DNA from: Actinernus sp. WN-2022
Taxonomy: Eukaryota; Cnidaria; Anthozoa; Actiniaria; Actinernidae
Direction: 5' to 3'
Length of the DNA: 64,000 nt
NCBI GenBank assembly: GCA_030867875.1
Contig: JAOWCC010000577.1
Coordinates: forward strand, 153,504,344-153,568,343
Of the stretch, positions 38,451 to 52,425 are shown one piece after another (position 1 is the stretch's first letter; each line of letters opens with the position of its first letter). A program made the position numbers and the translations under genes. The notes below the pieces were generated by a model. That model saw only the letters and a program-made list of their open reading frames with translations. It made no database searches and was not told where the DNA came from.

Positions 38451-41400
38451 CTGCATCATCCTGCTGCAATCTGCTTCATCCTGCATCATCCTGCATCATC
38501 CTGCATCATCCTGTATCATTCTACTTCAATCTGCTTCAATCTGCTTCATCCTGCTTCAATCTGCGTCATCCTGCATCATCCTGCATCATCCTGCATCATC
38601 CTGTGTCATCCTGCATCATTCTGCTTCAATCTGCGTTATCTTGCATCATCCTGCGTCATCCTGCTGCAATCTGCTTCATCCTGCATCATCCTGCATCATC
38701 CTGCATCATCCTGCTTCATTCTGCATCATCCTGCATCAATCTGCTTCAATCTGCTTCAATCTGCGTCATCTTGCATCATCCTGCGTCATCCTGCATCATC
38801 CTGCATCATCCTGCATCATTCTGCATCATCCTGCATCATCATGCGTCATCCTGCATCATCCCACATCATCCTGTATCATCCTGCTTCAATCTGCGTCATC
38901 CTGCATCATCCTGCATCATCCTGCATCATCCTGTGTCATCCTGCATCATCCTGCATCTTCCTGCATCATCCTGCATCATTCTCCTTCAATATGCTTCAAT
39001 CTGCTTCATCCTGCTTCAATCTGCGTCATCCTGCATCATCCTCCATCATCCTGCATCATCCTGCATCATCCTGCATCATCCTGCATCATCCTGCGTCATC
39101 TTGCATCATCCTGCGTCATCCTGCATCATCCTGCTTCAATCTGCGTCATCCTGCATCATCCTGCTGCAATCTGCTTCATCCTGCATCATCCTGCATCATC
39201 CTGCATCATCCTGTATCATTCTACTTCAATCTGCTTCAATCTGCTTCATCCTGGTTCAATCTGCGTCATCCTGCATCATCCTGCATCATCCTGCATCATC
39301 CTGCATCATCCTGCATCATCCTGCATTATTCTGCATCATCCTGCATCGTCCTGCATCATCCTGCTTCATTCTGCATCATCCTGCATCAATCTGCTTCAAT
39401 CTGCTTCAATCTGCGTCATCTTGCATCATCCTGCGTCATCCTGCATCATCCTGCATCATCCTGCATCATCCTGCATCATGCTGCATCATCCTGCATCACC
39501 CTGCATCATCCTGTATCATCCTGCATCATCCTGCTTCAATCTGCGTCATCCTGCATCATCCTGCATCATCCTGCATCATCCTGCATCATCATGCATTATA
39601 CTGCATCATCCTGCGTCATCTTGCATCATCCTGCGTCATCCTGCATCATCCTGCTCCAATCTGCGTCATCGTGCTTCATCCTGCTGCAATCTGCTTCATC
39701 CTGCATCATCCTGCATCATCCTGCAGCATCCTGCTTCAATCTGCGTCAACCTGCATCATCCTGCATCATCCTGCATCATCCTACATCATCCTGCATCATC
39801 CTGCATCATCCTGCATCATCCTGCATCATCCTGCTTCAATCTACATCATCCTGCATCAGCCTGAGTAATCCTGCATCATCCTGCATCATCCTGCTTCAAT
39901 CTGCGTCATCCTGCATCATCCTGCTGCAATCTGCTTCATCCTGCATCATCCTGCATCATCCTGCATCATCCTGCATCATGCTGCATCATCCTGCATCATG
40001 CTGCATCATCCTGCATCACCCTGCATCATCCTGCATCATCCTGCATTATCCTGCATCATCCTGCGTCATCTTGCATCATCCTGCGTCATCCTGCATCATC
40101 CTGCTTCAATCTGCGTCATCCTGCATCATCCTGCTGCAATCTGCATCATCCTGTATCATCCTGCATCATTCTGCTTCAATCTGCGTCATCTTGCATCATC
40201 CTTAGTCATCCTGCATAATCCTGCATCATCCTGCATCATCCTGCATCATCCTGCATCATCCTGCATCATCCTGCATCATACTGTTTCAATCTGCGTCATC
40301 TTGCATCATCCTGCCTCATCCTGCATCATCCTGCATCATCCTGCATCATCCTGCATCATCCTGCATCATCCTGCATCATCCTGCATCATTCTGCTTCAAT
40401 CTGCGTCATCTTCCATCATCCTGCGTCATCTTGCATCATCCTGCATCTTCCTGCATCATTCTACTTCAATCTGCTTCATCCTGCATCATCCTGCTGCAAT
40501 CTGCTTCATCCTGCATCATTCTGCATCATCCTGCATCATCCTGCATCATCTTGCATCATCCTGCATTATCCTGCATCATCCTGCGTCATCTTGCATCGTC
40601 ATGCGTCATCCTGCATCATCCTGCTTCAATCTGCGTCATCCTGCATCATCCTGCTGCAATCTGCTTCATCCTGCATCATCCTGCTGCAATCTGCTTCATC
40701 CTGCATCATCCTGCATCATCCTGCATCATCCTGTATCATTCTACTTCAATCTGCTTCAATCTGCTTCATCCTGCTTCAATCTGCGTCATCCTGCATCATC
40801 CTGCATCATCCTGCATCATCCTGCATCATTCTGCTTCAATCTGCGTTATCTTGCATCATCCTGCGTCATCCTGCTGCAATCTGCTTCATCCTGCATCATC
40901 CTGCATCATCCTGCATCATCCTGCTTCATTCTGCATCATCCTGCATCAATCTGCTTCAATCTGCTTCAATCTGCGTCATCTTGCATCATCCTGCGTCATC
41001 CTGCATCATCCTGCATCATCCTGCATCATTCTGCATCATCCTGCATCATCATGCGTCATCCTGCATCATCCCACATCATCCTGTATCATCCTGCTTCAAT
41101 CTGCGTCATCCTGCATCATCCTGCATCATCCTGCATCATCCTGTGTCATCCTGCATCATCCTGCATCTTCCTGCATCATCCTGCATCATTCTCCTTCAAT
41201 ATGCTTCAATCTGCTTCATCCTGCTTCAATCTGCGTCATCCTGCATCATCCTCCATCATCCTGCATCATCCTGCATCATCCTGCATCATCCTGCATCATC
41301 CTGCGTCATCTTGCATCATCCTGCGTCATCCTGCATCATCCTGCTTCAATCTGCGTCATCCTGCATCATCCTGCTGCAATCTGCTTCATCCTGCATCATC

Positions 41401-42880
41401 CTGCATCATCCTGCATCATCCTGTATCATTCTACTTCAATCTGCTTCAATCTGCTTCATCCTGGTTCAATCTGCGTCATCCTGCATCATCCTGCATCATC
41501 CTGCATCATCCTGCATCATCCTGCATCATCCTGCATTATTCTGCATCATCCTGCATCGTCCTGCATCATCCTGCTTCATTCTGCATCATCCTGCATCAAT
41601 CTGCTTCAATCTGCTTCAATCTGCGTCATCTTGCATCATCCTGCGTCATCCTGCATCATCCTGCATCATCCTGCATCATCCTGCATCATGCTGCATCATC
41701 CTGCATCACCCTGCATCATCCTGTATCATCCTGCATCATCCTGCTTCAATCTGCGTCATCCTGCATCATCCTGCATCATCCTGCATCATCCTGCATCATC
41801 ATGCATTATACTGCATCATCCTGCGTCATCTTGCATCATCCTGCGTCATCCTGCATCATCCTGCTCCAATCTGCGTCATCGTGCTTCATCCTGCTGCAAT
41901 CTGCTTCATCCTGCATCATCCTGCATCATCCTGCAGCATCCTGCTTCAATCTGCGTCAACCTGCATCATCCTGCATCATCCTGCATCATCCTACATCATC
42001 CTGCATCATCCTGCATCATCCTGCATCATCCTGCATCATCCTGCTTCAATCTACATCATCCTGCATCAGCCTGAGTAATCCTGCATCATCCTGCATCATC
42101 CTGCTTCAATCTGCGTCATCCTGCATCATCCTGCTGCAATCTGCTTCATCCTGCATCATCCTGCATCATCCTGCATCATCCTGCATCATGCTGCATCATC
42201 CTGCATCATGCTGCATCATCCTGCATCACCCTGCATCATCCTGCATCATCCTGCATTATCCTGCATCATCCTGCGTCATCTTGCATCATCCTGCGTCATC
42301 CTGCATCATCCTGCTTCAATCTGCGTCATCCTGCATCATCCTGCTGCAATCTGCATCATCCTGTATCATCCTGCATCATTCTGCTTCAATCTGCGTCATC
42401 TTGCATCATCCTTAGTCATCCTGCATAATCCTGCATCATCCTGCATCATCCTGCATCATCCTGCATCATCCTGCATCATCCTGCATCATACTGTTTCAAT
42501 CTGCGTCATCTTGCATCATCCTGCCTCATCCTGCATCATCCTGCATCATCCTGCATCATCCTGCATCATCCTGCATCATCCTGCATCATCCTGCATCATT
42601 CTGCTTCAATCTGCGTCATCTTCCATCATCCTGCGTCATCCTGCATCATCCTGCATCTTCCTGCATCATTCTACTTCAATCTGCTTCATCCTGCATCATC
42701 CTGCTGCAATCTGCTTCATCCTGCATCATTCTGCATCATCCTGCATCATCCTGCATCATCTTGCATCATCCTGCATTATCCTGCATCATCCTGCGTCATC
42801 TTGCATCGTCATGCGTCATCCTGCATCATCCTGCTTCAATCTGCGTCATCCTGCATCATCCTGCTGCAATCTGCTTCATC
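38451..42880 (+). repeat. 2.21-kb higher-order tandem pair
   Basis: The first copy is about 38451-40670 and the second about 40671-42880. Pairs are gcaatctgct 38465/40685, tcatcctcca near 39036/41246, tccaatctgc 39655/41865, tcagcctgag 39856/42066, tcatccttag 40196/42406 and tcatactgtt 40276/42486. The offset falls from 2,220 to 2,210 where the second copy lacks one tcatcctgtg unit near 40816. Content is the middle of C, then A from its proximal part, then B, then the start of C. Confidence 0.8.
39856..40205 (+). repeat. Higher-order module B
   Basis: 350 bp, followed by tcatcctgca and a taatcctgca variant. That unit is shared only with the copies ending at 42415 and 45355. Confidence 0.75.
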
Positions 42881-43755
42881 CTGCATCATCCTGCTGCAAT
42901 CTGCTTCATCCTGCATCATCCTGCATCATCCTGCATCATCCTGTATCATTCTACTTCAATCTGCTTCAATCTGCTTCATCCTGCTTCAATCTGCGTCATC
43001 CTGCATCATCCTGCATCATCCTGCATCATCCTGTGTCATCCTGCATCATTCTGCTTCAATCTGCGTTATCTTGCATCATCCTGCGTCATCCTGCTGCAAT
43101 CTGCTTCATCCTGCATCATCCTGCATCATCCTGCATCATCCTCCATCATCGTGCATCATCCTGCTTCAATCTGCGTCATCCTGCATCATCCTGCATCATC
43201 CTGCATCATCCTGCATTATCCTGCATCATCCTGCGTCATCTTGCATCATCCTGCGACATCCTGCATCATCCTGCTTCAATCTGCGTCATCCTGCATCATC
43301 CTGCTGCAATCTGCTTCATCCTGCATCATCCTGCATCATCCTGCATCATCCTGCATCATGCTGCATCATCCTGCATAACCCTGCATCATCCTGCATCATC
43401 CTGCATTATCCTGCATCATCCTGCGTCATCTTGCATCATCCTGCGACATCCTGCATCATCCTGCTTCAATCTGCGTCATCCTGCATCATCCTGCTGCAAT
43501 CTGCTTCATCCTGCATCATCCTGCATCATCCTGCATCATCCTGCATCATGCTGCATCATCCTGCATCACCCTGCATCATCCTGCATCATCCTGCATTATC
43601 CTGCATCATCCTGCGTCATCTTGCATCATCCTTCGTCATCCTGCATCATCCTGCTTCAATCTGCGTCATCCTGCATCATCCTGCTGCAATCTGCATCATC
43701 CTGTATCATCCTGCATCATCCTGCATCATTCTGCTTCAATCTGCGTCATCTTGCA
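42406..43755 (+). repeat. Higher-order module C, full copy
   Basis: 1.35 kb. It begins with tcatccttag, one tcatcctgca, then a private taatcctgca, as at 40196 and 45346. Confidence 0.75.
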
Positions 43756-45015
43756 TCATCCTGAGTCATCCTGCATCATCCTGCATCATCCTGCATCATC
43801 CTGCATCATCCTGCATCATCCTGCATTATTCTGCATCATCCTGCATCGTCCTGCATCATCCTGCTTCATTCTGCATCATCCTGCATCAATCTGCTTCAAT
43901 CTGCTTCAATCTGCGTCATCTTGCATCATCCTGCGTCATCCTGCATCATCCTGCATCATCCTGCATCATCCTGCATCATTCTGCATCATCCTGCATCATC
44001 ATGCGTCATCCTGCATCATCCCACATCATCCTGTATCATCCTGCTTCAATCTGCGTCATCCTGCATCATCCTGCATCATCCTGCATCATCCTGTGTCATC
44101 CTGCATCATCCTGCATCTTCCTGCATCATCCTGCATCATTCTCCTTCAATATGCTTCAATCTGCTTCATCCTGCTTCAATCTGCGTCATCCTGCATCATC
44201 CTGCATCATGCTGCATCATCCTGCATAACCCTGCATCATCCTGCATCATCCTGCATCATCCTGCATCATCCTGCATCATTCTGCGTCATCCTGCATCATC
44301 CTGCATCATCTTGCATCATCCTGCATTATCCTGCATCATCCTGCGTCATCTTGCATCGTCATGCGTCATCCTGCATCATCCTGCTTCAATCTGCGTCATC
44401 CTGCATCATCCTGCTGCAATCTGCTTCATCCTGCATCATCCTGCTGCAATCTGCGTTATCTTGCATCATCCTGCATTATTCTGCATCATCCTGCATCGTC
44501 CTGCATCATCCTGCTTCATTCTGCATCATCCTGCATCAATCTGCTTCAATCTGCTTCAATCTGCGTCATCTTGCATCATCCTGCGTCATCCTGCATCATC
44601 CTGCATCATCCTGCATCATCCTGCATCATGCTGCATCATCCTGCATCACCCTGCATCATCCTGTATCATCCTGCATCATCCTGCTTCAATCTGCGTCATC
44701 CTGCATCATCCTGCATCATCCTGCATCATCCTGCATCATCATGCATTATACTGCATCATCCTGCGTCATCTTGCATCATCCTGCGTCATCCTGCATCATC
44801 CTGCTCCAATCTGCGTCATCGTGCTTCATCCTGCTGCAATCTGCTTCATCCTGCATCATCCTGCATCATCCTGCAGCATCCTGCTTCAATCTGCGTCAAC
44901 CTGCATCATCCTGCATCATCCTGCATCATCCTACATCATCCTGCATCATCCTGCATCATCCTGCATCATCCTGCATCATCCTGCTTCAATCTACATCATC
45001 CTGCATCAGCCTGAG
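43756..45015 (+). repeat. Chimeric module A
   Basis: It starts as A. At about 44200 it switches to tcatgctgca with taaccctgca (near 44225), then to the tcgtcatgcg section of C (44356), and rejoins A at ttattctgca (near 44475). The distal part carries tccaatctgc at 44805. It is 1,260 bp long. Confidence 0.75.
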
Positions 45016-45345
45016 TAATCCTGCATCATCCTGCATCATCCTGCTTCAATCTGCGTCATCCTGCATCATCCTGCTGCAATCTGCTTCATCCTGCATCATC
45101 CTGCATCATCCTGCATCATCCTGCATCATGCTGCATCATCCTGCATCATGCTGCATCATCCTGCATCACCCTGCATCATCCTGCATCATCCTGCATTATC
45201 CTGCATCATCCTGCGTCATCTTGCATCATCCTGCGTCATCCTGCATCATCCTGCTTCAATCTGCGTCATCCTGCATCATCCTGCTGCAATCTGCATCATC
45301 CTGTATCATCCTGCATCATTCTGCTTCAATCTGCGTCATCTTGCA

Positions 45346-46695
45346 TCATCCTTAGTCATCCTGCATAATCCTGCATCATCCTGCATCATCCTGCATCATC
45401 CTGCATCATCCTGCATCATCCTGCATCATACTGTTTCAATCTGCGTCATCTTGCATCATCCTGCCTCATCCTGCATCATCCTGCATCATCCTGCATCATC
45501 CTGCATCATCCTGCATCATCCTGCATCATCCTGCATCATTCTGCTTCAATCTGCGTCATCTTCCATCATCCTGCGTCATCCTGCATCATCCTGCATCTTC
45601 CTGCATCATTCTACTTCAATCTGCTTCATCCTGCATCATCCTGCTGCAATCTGCTTCATCCTGCATCATTCTGCATCATCCTGCATCATCCTGCATCATC
45701 TTGCATCATCCTGCATTATCCTGCATCATCCTGCGTCATCTTGCATCGTCATGCGTCATCCTGCATCATCCTGCTTCAATCTGCGTCATCCTGCATCATC
45801 CTGCTGCAATCTGCTTCATCCTGCATCATCCTGCTGCAATCTGCTTCATCCTGCATCATCCTGCATCATCCTGCATCATCCTGTATCATTCTACTTCAAT
45901 CTGCTTCAATCTGCTTCATCCTGCTTCAATCTGCGTCATCCTGCATCATCCTGCATCATCCTGCATCATCCTGTGTCATCCTGCATCATTCTGCTTCAAT
46001 CTGCGTTATCTTGCATCATCCTGCGTCATCCTGCTGCAATCTGCTTCATCCTGCATCATCCTGCATCATCCTGCATCATCCTCCATCATCGTGCATCATC
46101 CTGCTTCAATCTGCGTCATCCTGCATCATCCTGCATCATCCTGCATCATCCTGCATTATCCTGCATCATCCTGCGTCATCTTGCATCATCCTGCGACATC
46201 CTGCATCATCCTGCTTCAATCTGCGTCATCCTGCATCATCCTGCTGCAATCTGCTTCATCCTGCATCATCCTGCATCATCCTGCATCATCCTGCATCATG
46301 CTGCATCATCCTGCATAACCCTGCATCATCCTGCATCATCCTGCATTATCCTGCATCATCCTGCGTCATCTTGCATCATCCTGCGACATCCTGCATCATC
46401 CTGCTTCAATCTGCGTCATCCTGCATCATCCTGCTGCAATCTGCTTCATCCTGCATCATCCTGCATCATCCTGCATCATCCTGCATCATGCTGCATCATC
46501 CTGCATCACCCTGCATCATCCTGCATCATCCTGCATTATCCTGCATCATCCTGCGTCATCTTGCATCATCCTTCGTCATCCTGCATCATCCTGCTTCAAT
46601 CTGCGTCATCCTGCATCATCCTGCTGCAATCTGCATCATCCTGTATCATCCTGCATCATCCTGCATCATTCTGCTTCAATCTGCGTCATCTTGCA
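45346..46695 (+). repeat. Higher-order module C, full copy
   Basis: Line-by-line match to the copy at 42406. No difference noticed. Confidence 0.75.
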
Positions 46696-47995
46696 TCATC
46701 CTGAGTCATCCTGCATCATCCTGCATCATCCTGCATCATCCTGCATCATCCTGCATCATCCTGCATTATTCTGCATCATCCTGCATCGTCCTGCATCATC
46801 CTGCTTCATTCTGCATCATCCTGCATCAATCTGCTTCAATCTGCTTCAATCTGCGTCATCTTGCATCATCCTGCGTCATCCTGCATCATCCTGCATCATC
46901 CTGCATCATCCTGCATCATTCTGCATCATCCTGCATCATCATGCGTCATCCTGCATCATCCCACATCATCCTGTATCATCCTGCTTCAATCTGCGTCATC
47001 CTGCATCATCCTGCATCATCCTGCATCATCCTGTGTCATCCTGCATCATCCTGCATCTTCCTGCATCATCCTGCATCATTCTCCTTCAATATGCTTCAAT
47101 CTGCTTCATCCTGCTTCAATCTGCGTCATCCTGCATCATCCTGCATCATGCTGCATCATCCTGCATAACCCTGCATCATCCTGCATCATCCTGCATCATC
47201 CTGCATCATCCTGCATCATCCTGCGTCATCTTGCATCATCCTGCGTCATCCTGCATCATGCTGCTTCAATCTGCGTCATCCTGCATCATCCTGCTGCAAT
47301 CTGCTTCATCCTGCATCATCCTGCATCATCCTGCATCATCCTGTATCATTCTACTTCAATCTGCTTCAATCTGCTTCATCCTGGTTCAATCTGCGTCATC
47401 CTGCATCATCCTGCATCATCCTGCATCATCCTGCATCATCCTGCATCATCCTGCATTATTCTGCATCATCCTGCATCGTCCTGCATCATCCTGCTTCATT
47501 CTGCATCATCCTGCATCAATCTGCTTCAATCTGCTTCAATCTGCGTCATCTTGCATCATCCTGCGTCATCCTGCATCATCCTGCATCATCCTGCATCATC
47601 CTGCATCATGCTGCATCATCCTGCATCACCCTGCATCATCCTGTATCATCCTGCATCATCCTGCTTCAATCTGCGTCATCCTGCATCATCCTGCATCATC
47701 CTGCATCATCCTGCATCATCATGCATTATACTGCATCATCCTGCGTCATCTTGCATCATCCTGCGTCATCCTGCATCATCCTGCTTCAATCTGCGTCATC
47801 GTGCTTCATCCTGCTGCAATCTGCTTCATCCTGCATCATCCTGCATCATCCTGCAGCATCCTGCTTCAATCTGCGTCAACCTGCATCATCCTGCATCATC
47901 CTGCATCATCCTACATCATCCTGCATCATCCTGCATCATCCTGCATCATCCTGCATCATCCTGCTTCAATCTACATCATCCTGCATCAGCCTGAG
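46696..47995 (+). repeat. Higher-order module A with small C insert
   Basis: 1,300 bp. Like the copy at 43756 it has tcatgctgca and taaccctgca (47165) in its first half, but it then keeps the A order with tcatcctggt. It has a private tcatgctgct near 47256, and tcaatctgcg where the three preceding A copies have tccaatctgc. Confidence 0.75.
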
Positions 47996-48335
47996 TAATC
48001 CTGCATCATCCTGCATCATCCTGCTTCAATCTGCGTCATCCTGCATCATCCTGCTGCAATCTGCTTCATCCTGCATCATCCTGCATCATCCTGCATCATC
48101 CTGCATCATGCTGCATCATCCTGCATCATGCTGCATCATCCTGCATCACCCTGCATCATCCTGCATCATCCTGCATTATCCTGCATCATCCTGCGTCATC
48201 TTGCATCATCCTGCGTCATCCTGCATCATCCTGCTTCAATCTGCGTCATCCTGCATCATCCTGCTGCAATCTGCATCATCCTGTATCATCCTGCATCATT
48301 CTGCTTCAATCGGCGTCATCTTGCATCATCCTTAG
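47986..48335 (+). repeat. Higher-order module B
   Basis: 350 bp with a private tcaatcggcg at 48306-48315, which adds a CpG. Confidence 0.75.
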
Positions 48336-51300
48336 TCATCCTGCATCATCCTGCATCATCCTGCATCATCCTGCATCATCCTGCATCATCCTGCATCATC
48401 CTGCATCATACTGTTTCAATCTGCGTCATCTTGCATCATCCTGCCTCATCCTGCATCATCCTGCATCATCCTGCATCATCCTGCATCATCCTGCATCATC
48501 CTGCATCATCCTGCATCATCCTGCATCATCCTGCATCATTCTGCTTCAATCTGCGTTATCTTCCATCATCCTGCGTCATCCTGCATCATCCTGCATCTTC
48601 CTGCATCATTCTACTTCAATCTGCTTCATCCTGCATCATCCTGCTGCAATCTGCTTCATCCTGCATCATTCTGCATCATCCTGCATCATCCTGCATCATC
48701 TTGCATCATCCTGCATTATCCTGCATCATCCTGCGTCATCTTGCATCGTCATGCGTCATCCTGCATCATCCTGCTTCAATCTGCGTCATCCTGCATCATC
48801 CTGCTGCAATCTGCTTCATCCTGCATCATCCTGCTGCAATCTGCTTCATCCTGCATCATCCTGCATCATCCTGCATCATCCTGTATCATTCTACTTCAAT
48901 CTGCTTCAATCTGCTTCATCCTGCTTCAATCTGCGTCATCCTGCATCATCCTGCATCATCCTGCATCATCCTGTGTCATCCTGCATCATTCTGCTTCAAT
49001 CTGCGTTATCTTGCATCATCCTGCGTCATCCTGCTGCAATCTGCTTCATCCTGCATCATCCTGCATCATCCTGCATCATCCTCCATCATCGTGCATCATC
49101 CTGCTTCAATCTGCGTCATCCTGCATCATCCTGCGTCATCCTGCATCATCCTGCTTCAATCTGCGTCATCGTGCTTCATCCTGCTGCAATCTGCTTCATC
49201 CTGCATCATCCTGCATCATCCTGCAGCATCCTGCTTCAATCTGCGTCAACCTGCATCATCCTGCATCATCCTGCATCATCCTACATCATCCTGCATCATC
49301 CTGCATCATCCTGCATCATCCTGCATCATCCTGCTTCAATCTACATCATCCTGCATCAGCCTGAGTAATCCTGCATCATCCTGCATCATCCTGCTTCAAT
49401 CTGCGTCATCCTGCATCATCCTGCTGCAATCTGCTTCATCCTGCATCATCCTGCATCATCCTGCATCATCCTGCATCATGCTGCATCATCCTGCATCATG
49501 CTGCATCATCCTGCATCACCCTGCATCATCCTGCATCATCCTGCATTATCCTGCATCATCCTGCGTCATCTTGCATCATCCTGCGTCATCCTGCATCATC
49601 CTGCTTCAATCTGCGTCATCCTGCATCATCCTGCTGCAATCTGCATCATCCTGTATCATCCTGCATCATTCTGCTTCAATCTGCGTCATCTTGCATCATC
49701 CTTAGTCATCCTGCATCATCCTGCATCATCCTGCATCATCCTGCATCATCCTGCATCATCCTGCATCATCCTGCATCATACTGTTTCAATCTGCGTCATC
49801 TTGCATCATCCTGCCTCATCCTGCATCATCCTGCATCATCCTGCATCATCCTGCATCATCCTGCATCATCCTGCATCATCCTGCATCATCCTGCATCATC
49901 CTGCATCATTCTGCTTCAATCTGCGTTATCTTCCATCATCCTGCGTCATCCTGCATCATCCTGCATCTTCCTGCATCATTCTACTTCAATCTGCTTCATC
50001 CTGCATCATCCTGCTGCAATCTGCTTCATCCTGCATCATTCTGCATCATCCTGCATCATCCTGCATCATCTTGCATCATCCTGCATTATCCTGCATCATC
50101 CTGCGTCATCTTGCATCGTCATGCGTCATCCTGCATCATCCTGCTTCAATCTGCGTCATCCTGCATCATCCTGCTGCAATCTGCTTCATCCTGCATCATC
50201 CTGCTGCAATCTGCTTCATCCTGCATCATCCTGCATCATCCTGCATCATCCTGTATCATTCTACTTCAATCTGCTTCAATCTGCTTCATCCTGCTTCAAT
50301 CTGCGTCATCCTGCATCATCCTGCATCATCCTGCATCATCCTGTGTCATCCTGCATCATTCTGCTTCAATCTGCGTTATCTTGCATCATCCTGCGTCATC
50401 CTGCTGCAATCTGCTTCATCCTGCATCATCCTGCATCATCCTGCATCATCCTCCATCATCGTGCATCATCCTGCTTCAATCTGCGTCATCCTGCATCATC
50501 CTGCATCATCCTGCATCATCCTGCATTATCCTGCATCATCCTGCGTCATCTTGCATCATCCTGCGACATCCTGCATCATCCTGCTTCAATCTGCGTCATC
50601 CTGCATCATCCTGCTGCAATCTGCTTCATCCTGCATCATCCTGCATCATCCTGCATCATCCTGCATCATGCTGCATCATCCTGCATAACCCTGCATCATC
50701 CTGCATCATCCTGCATTATCCTGCATCATCCTGCGTCATCTTGCATCATCCTGCGACATCCTGCATCATCCTGCTTCAATCTGCGTCATCCTGCATCATC
50801 CTGCTGCAATCTGCTTCATCCTGCATCATCCTGCATCATCCTGCATCATCCTGCATCATGCTGCATCATCCTGCATCACCCTGCATCATCCTGCATCATC
50901 CTGCATTATCCTGCATCATCCTGCGTCATCTTGCATCATCCTTCGTCATCCTGCATCATCCTGCTTCAATCTGCGTCATCCTGCATCATCCTGCTGCAAT
51001 CTGCATCATCCTGTATCATCCTGCATCATTCTGCTTCAATCTGCGTCATCTTGCATCATCCTTAGTCATCCTGCATCATCCTGCATCATCCTGCATCATC
51101 CTGCATCATCCTGCATCATCCTGCATCATCCTGCATCATACTGTTTCAATCTGCGTCATCTTGCATCATCCTGCCTCATCCTGCATCATCCTGCATCATC
51201 CTGCATCATCCTGCATCATCCTGCATCATCCTGCATCATCCTGCATCATCCTGCATCATCCTGCATCATTCTGCTTCAATCTGCGTTATCTTCCATCATC

Positions 51301-52425
51301 CTGCGTCATCCTGCATCATCCTGCATCTTCCTGCATCATTCTACTTCAATCTGCTTCATCCTGCATCATCCTGCTGCAATCTGCTTCATCCTGCATCATT
51401 CTGCATCATCCTGCATCATCCTGCATCATCTTGCATCATCCTGCATTATCCTGCATCATCCTGCGTCATCTTGCATCGTCATGCGTCATCCTGCATCATC
51501 CTGCTTCAATCTGCGTCATCCTGCATCATCCTGCTGCAATCTGCTTCATCCTGCATCATCCTGCTGCAATCTGCTTCATCCTGCATCATCCTGCATCATC
51601 CTGCATCATCCTGTATCATTCTACTTCAATCTGCTTCAATCTGCTTCATCCTGCTTCAATCTGCGTCATCCTGCATCATCCTGCATCATCCTGCATCATC
51701 CTGTGTCATCCTGCATCATTCTGCTTCAATCTGCGTTATCTTGCATCATCCTGCGTCATCCTGCTGCAATCTGCTTCATCCTGCATCATCCTGCATCATC
51801 CTGCATCATCCTCCATCATCGTGCATCATCCTGCTTCAATCTGCGTCATCCTGCATCATCCTGCATCATCCTGCATCATCCTGCATTATCCTGCATCATC
51901 CTGCGTCATCTTGCATCATCCTGCGACATCCTGCATCATCCTGCTTCAATCTGCGTCATCCTGCATCATCCTGCTGCAATCTGCTTCATCCTGCATCATC
52001 CTGCATCATCCTGCATCATCCTGCATCATGCTGCATCATCCTGCATAACCCTGCATCATCCTGCATCATCCTGCATTATCCTGCATCATCCTGCGTCATC
52101 TTGCATCATCCTGCGACATCCTGCATCATCCTGCTTCAATCTGCGTCATCCTGCATCATCCTGCTGCAATCTGCTTCATCCTGCATCATCCTGCATCATC
52201 CTGCATCATCCTGCATCATGCTGCATCATCCTGCATCACCCTGCATCATCCTGCATCATCCTGCATTATCCTGCATCATCCTGCGTCATCTTGCATCATC
52301 CTTCGTCATCCTGCATCATCCTGCTTCAATCTGCGTCATCCTGCATCATCCTGCTGCAATCTGCATCATCCTGTATCATCCTGCATCATCCTGCATCATT
52401 CTGCTTCAATCTGCGTCATCTTGCA
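48326..52425 (+). repeat. 1.36-1.37-kb C-based tandem repeats, three copies
   Basis: The landmark tcatccttag lies at 48326, 49696 and 51056, and ends with tcatcctgag at 52426. All three copies share ttatcttcca (48556, 49926, 51286) where every other C has tcatcttcca, and nine common units before tcattctgct. The first copy switches at about 49130 to the distal end of A and a B (49356-49705). The second runs through taaccctgca (50685) but ends in tcatccttag instead of tcatcctgag. The third is a full C. Confidence 0.8.
49356..49705 (+). repeat. Higher-order module B
   Basis: 350 bp, and the last complete B in the window. Confidence 0.75.

Larger units (their letters stand above)
42066..47995 (+). 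repeat. 2.94-2.98-kb canonical higher-order repeat, two tandem copies
   Basis: Two successive B-C-A repeats: 42066-45005 and 45006-47985. Pairs at exactly 2,940 bp include tcatccttag 42406/45346, tcatactgtt 42486/45426, tcgtcatgcg 42806/45746, taaccctgca near 43375/46315 and 44225/47165, and tcatcctgag 43756/46696. The copies look identical line by line from about 42200 to 44270. They then differ in the body of A until about 44470, after which the offset is 2,980. Confidence 0.85.
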
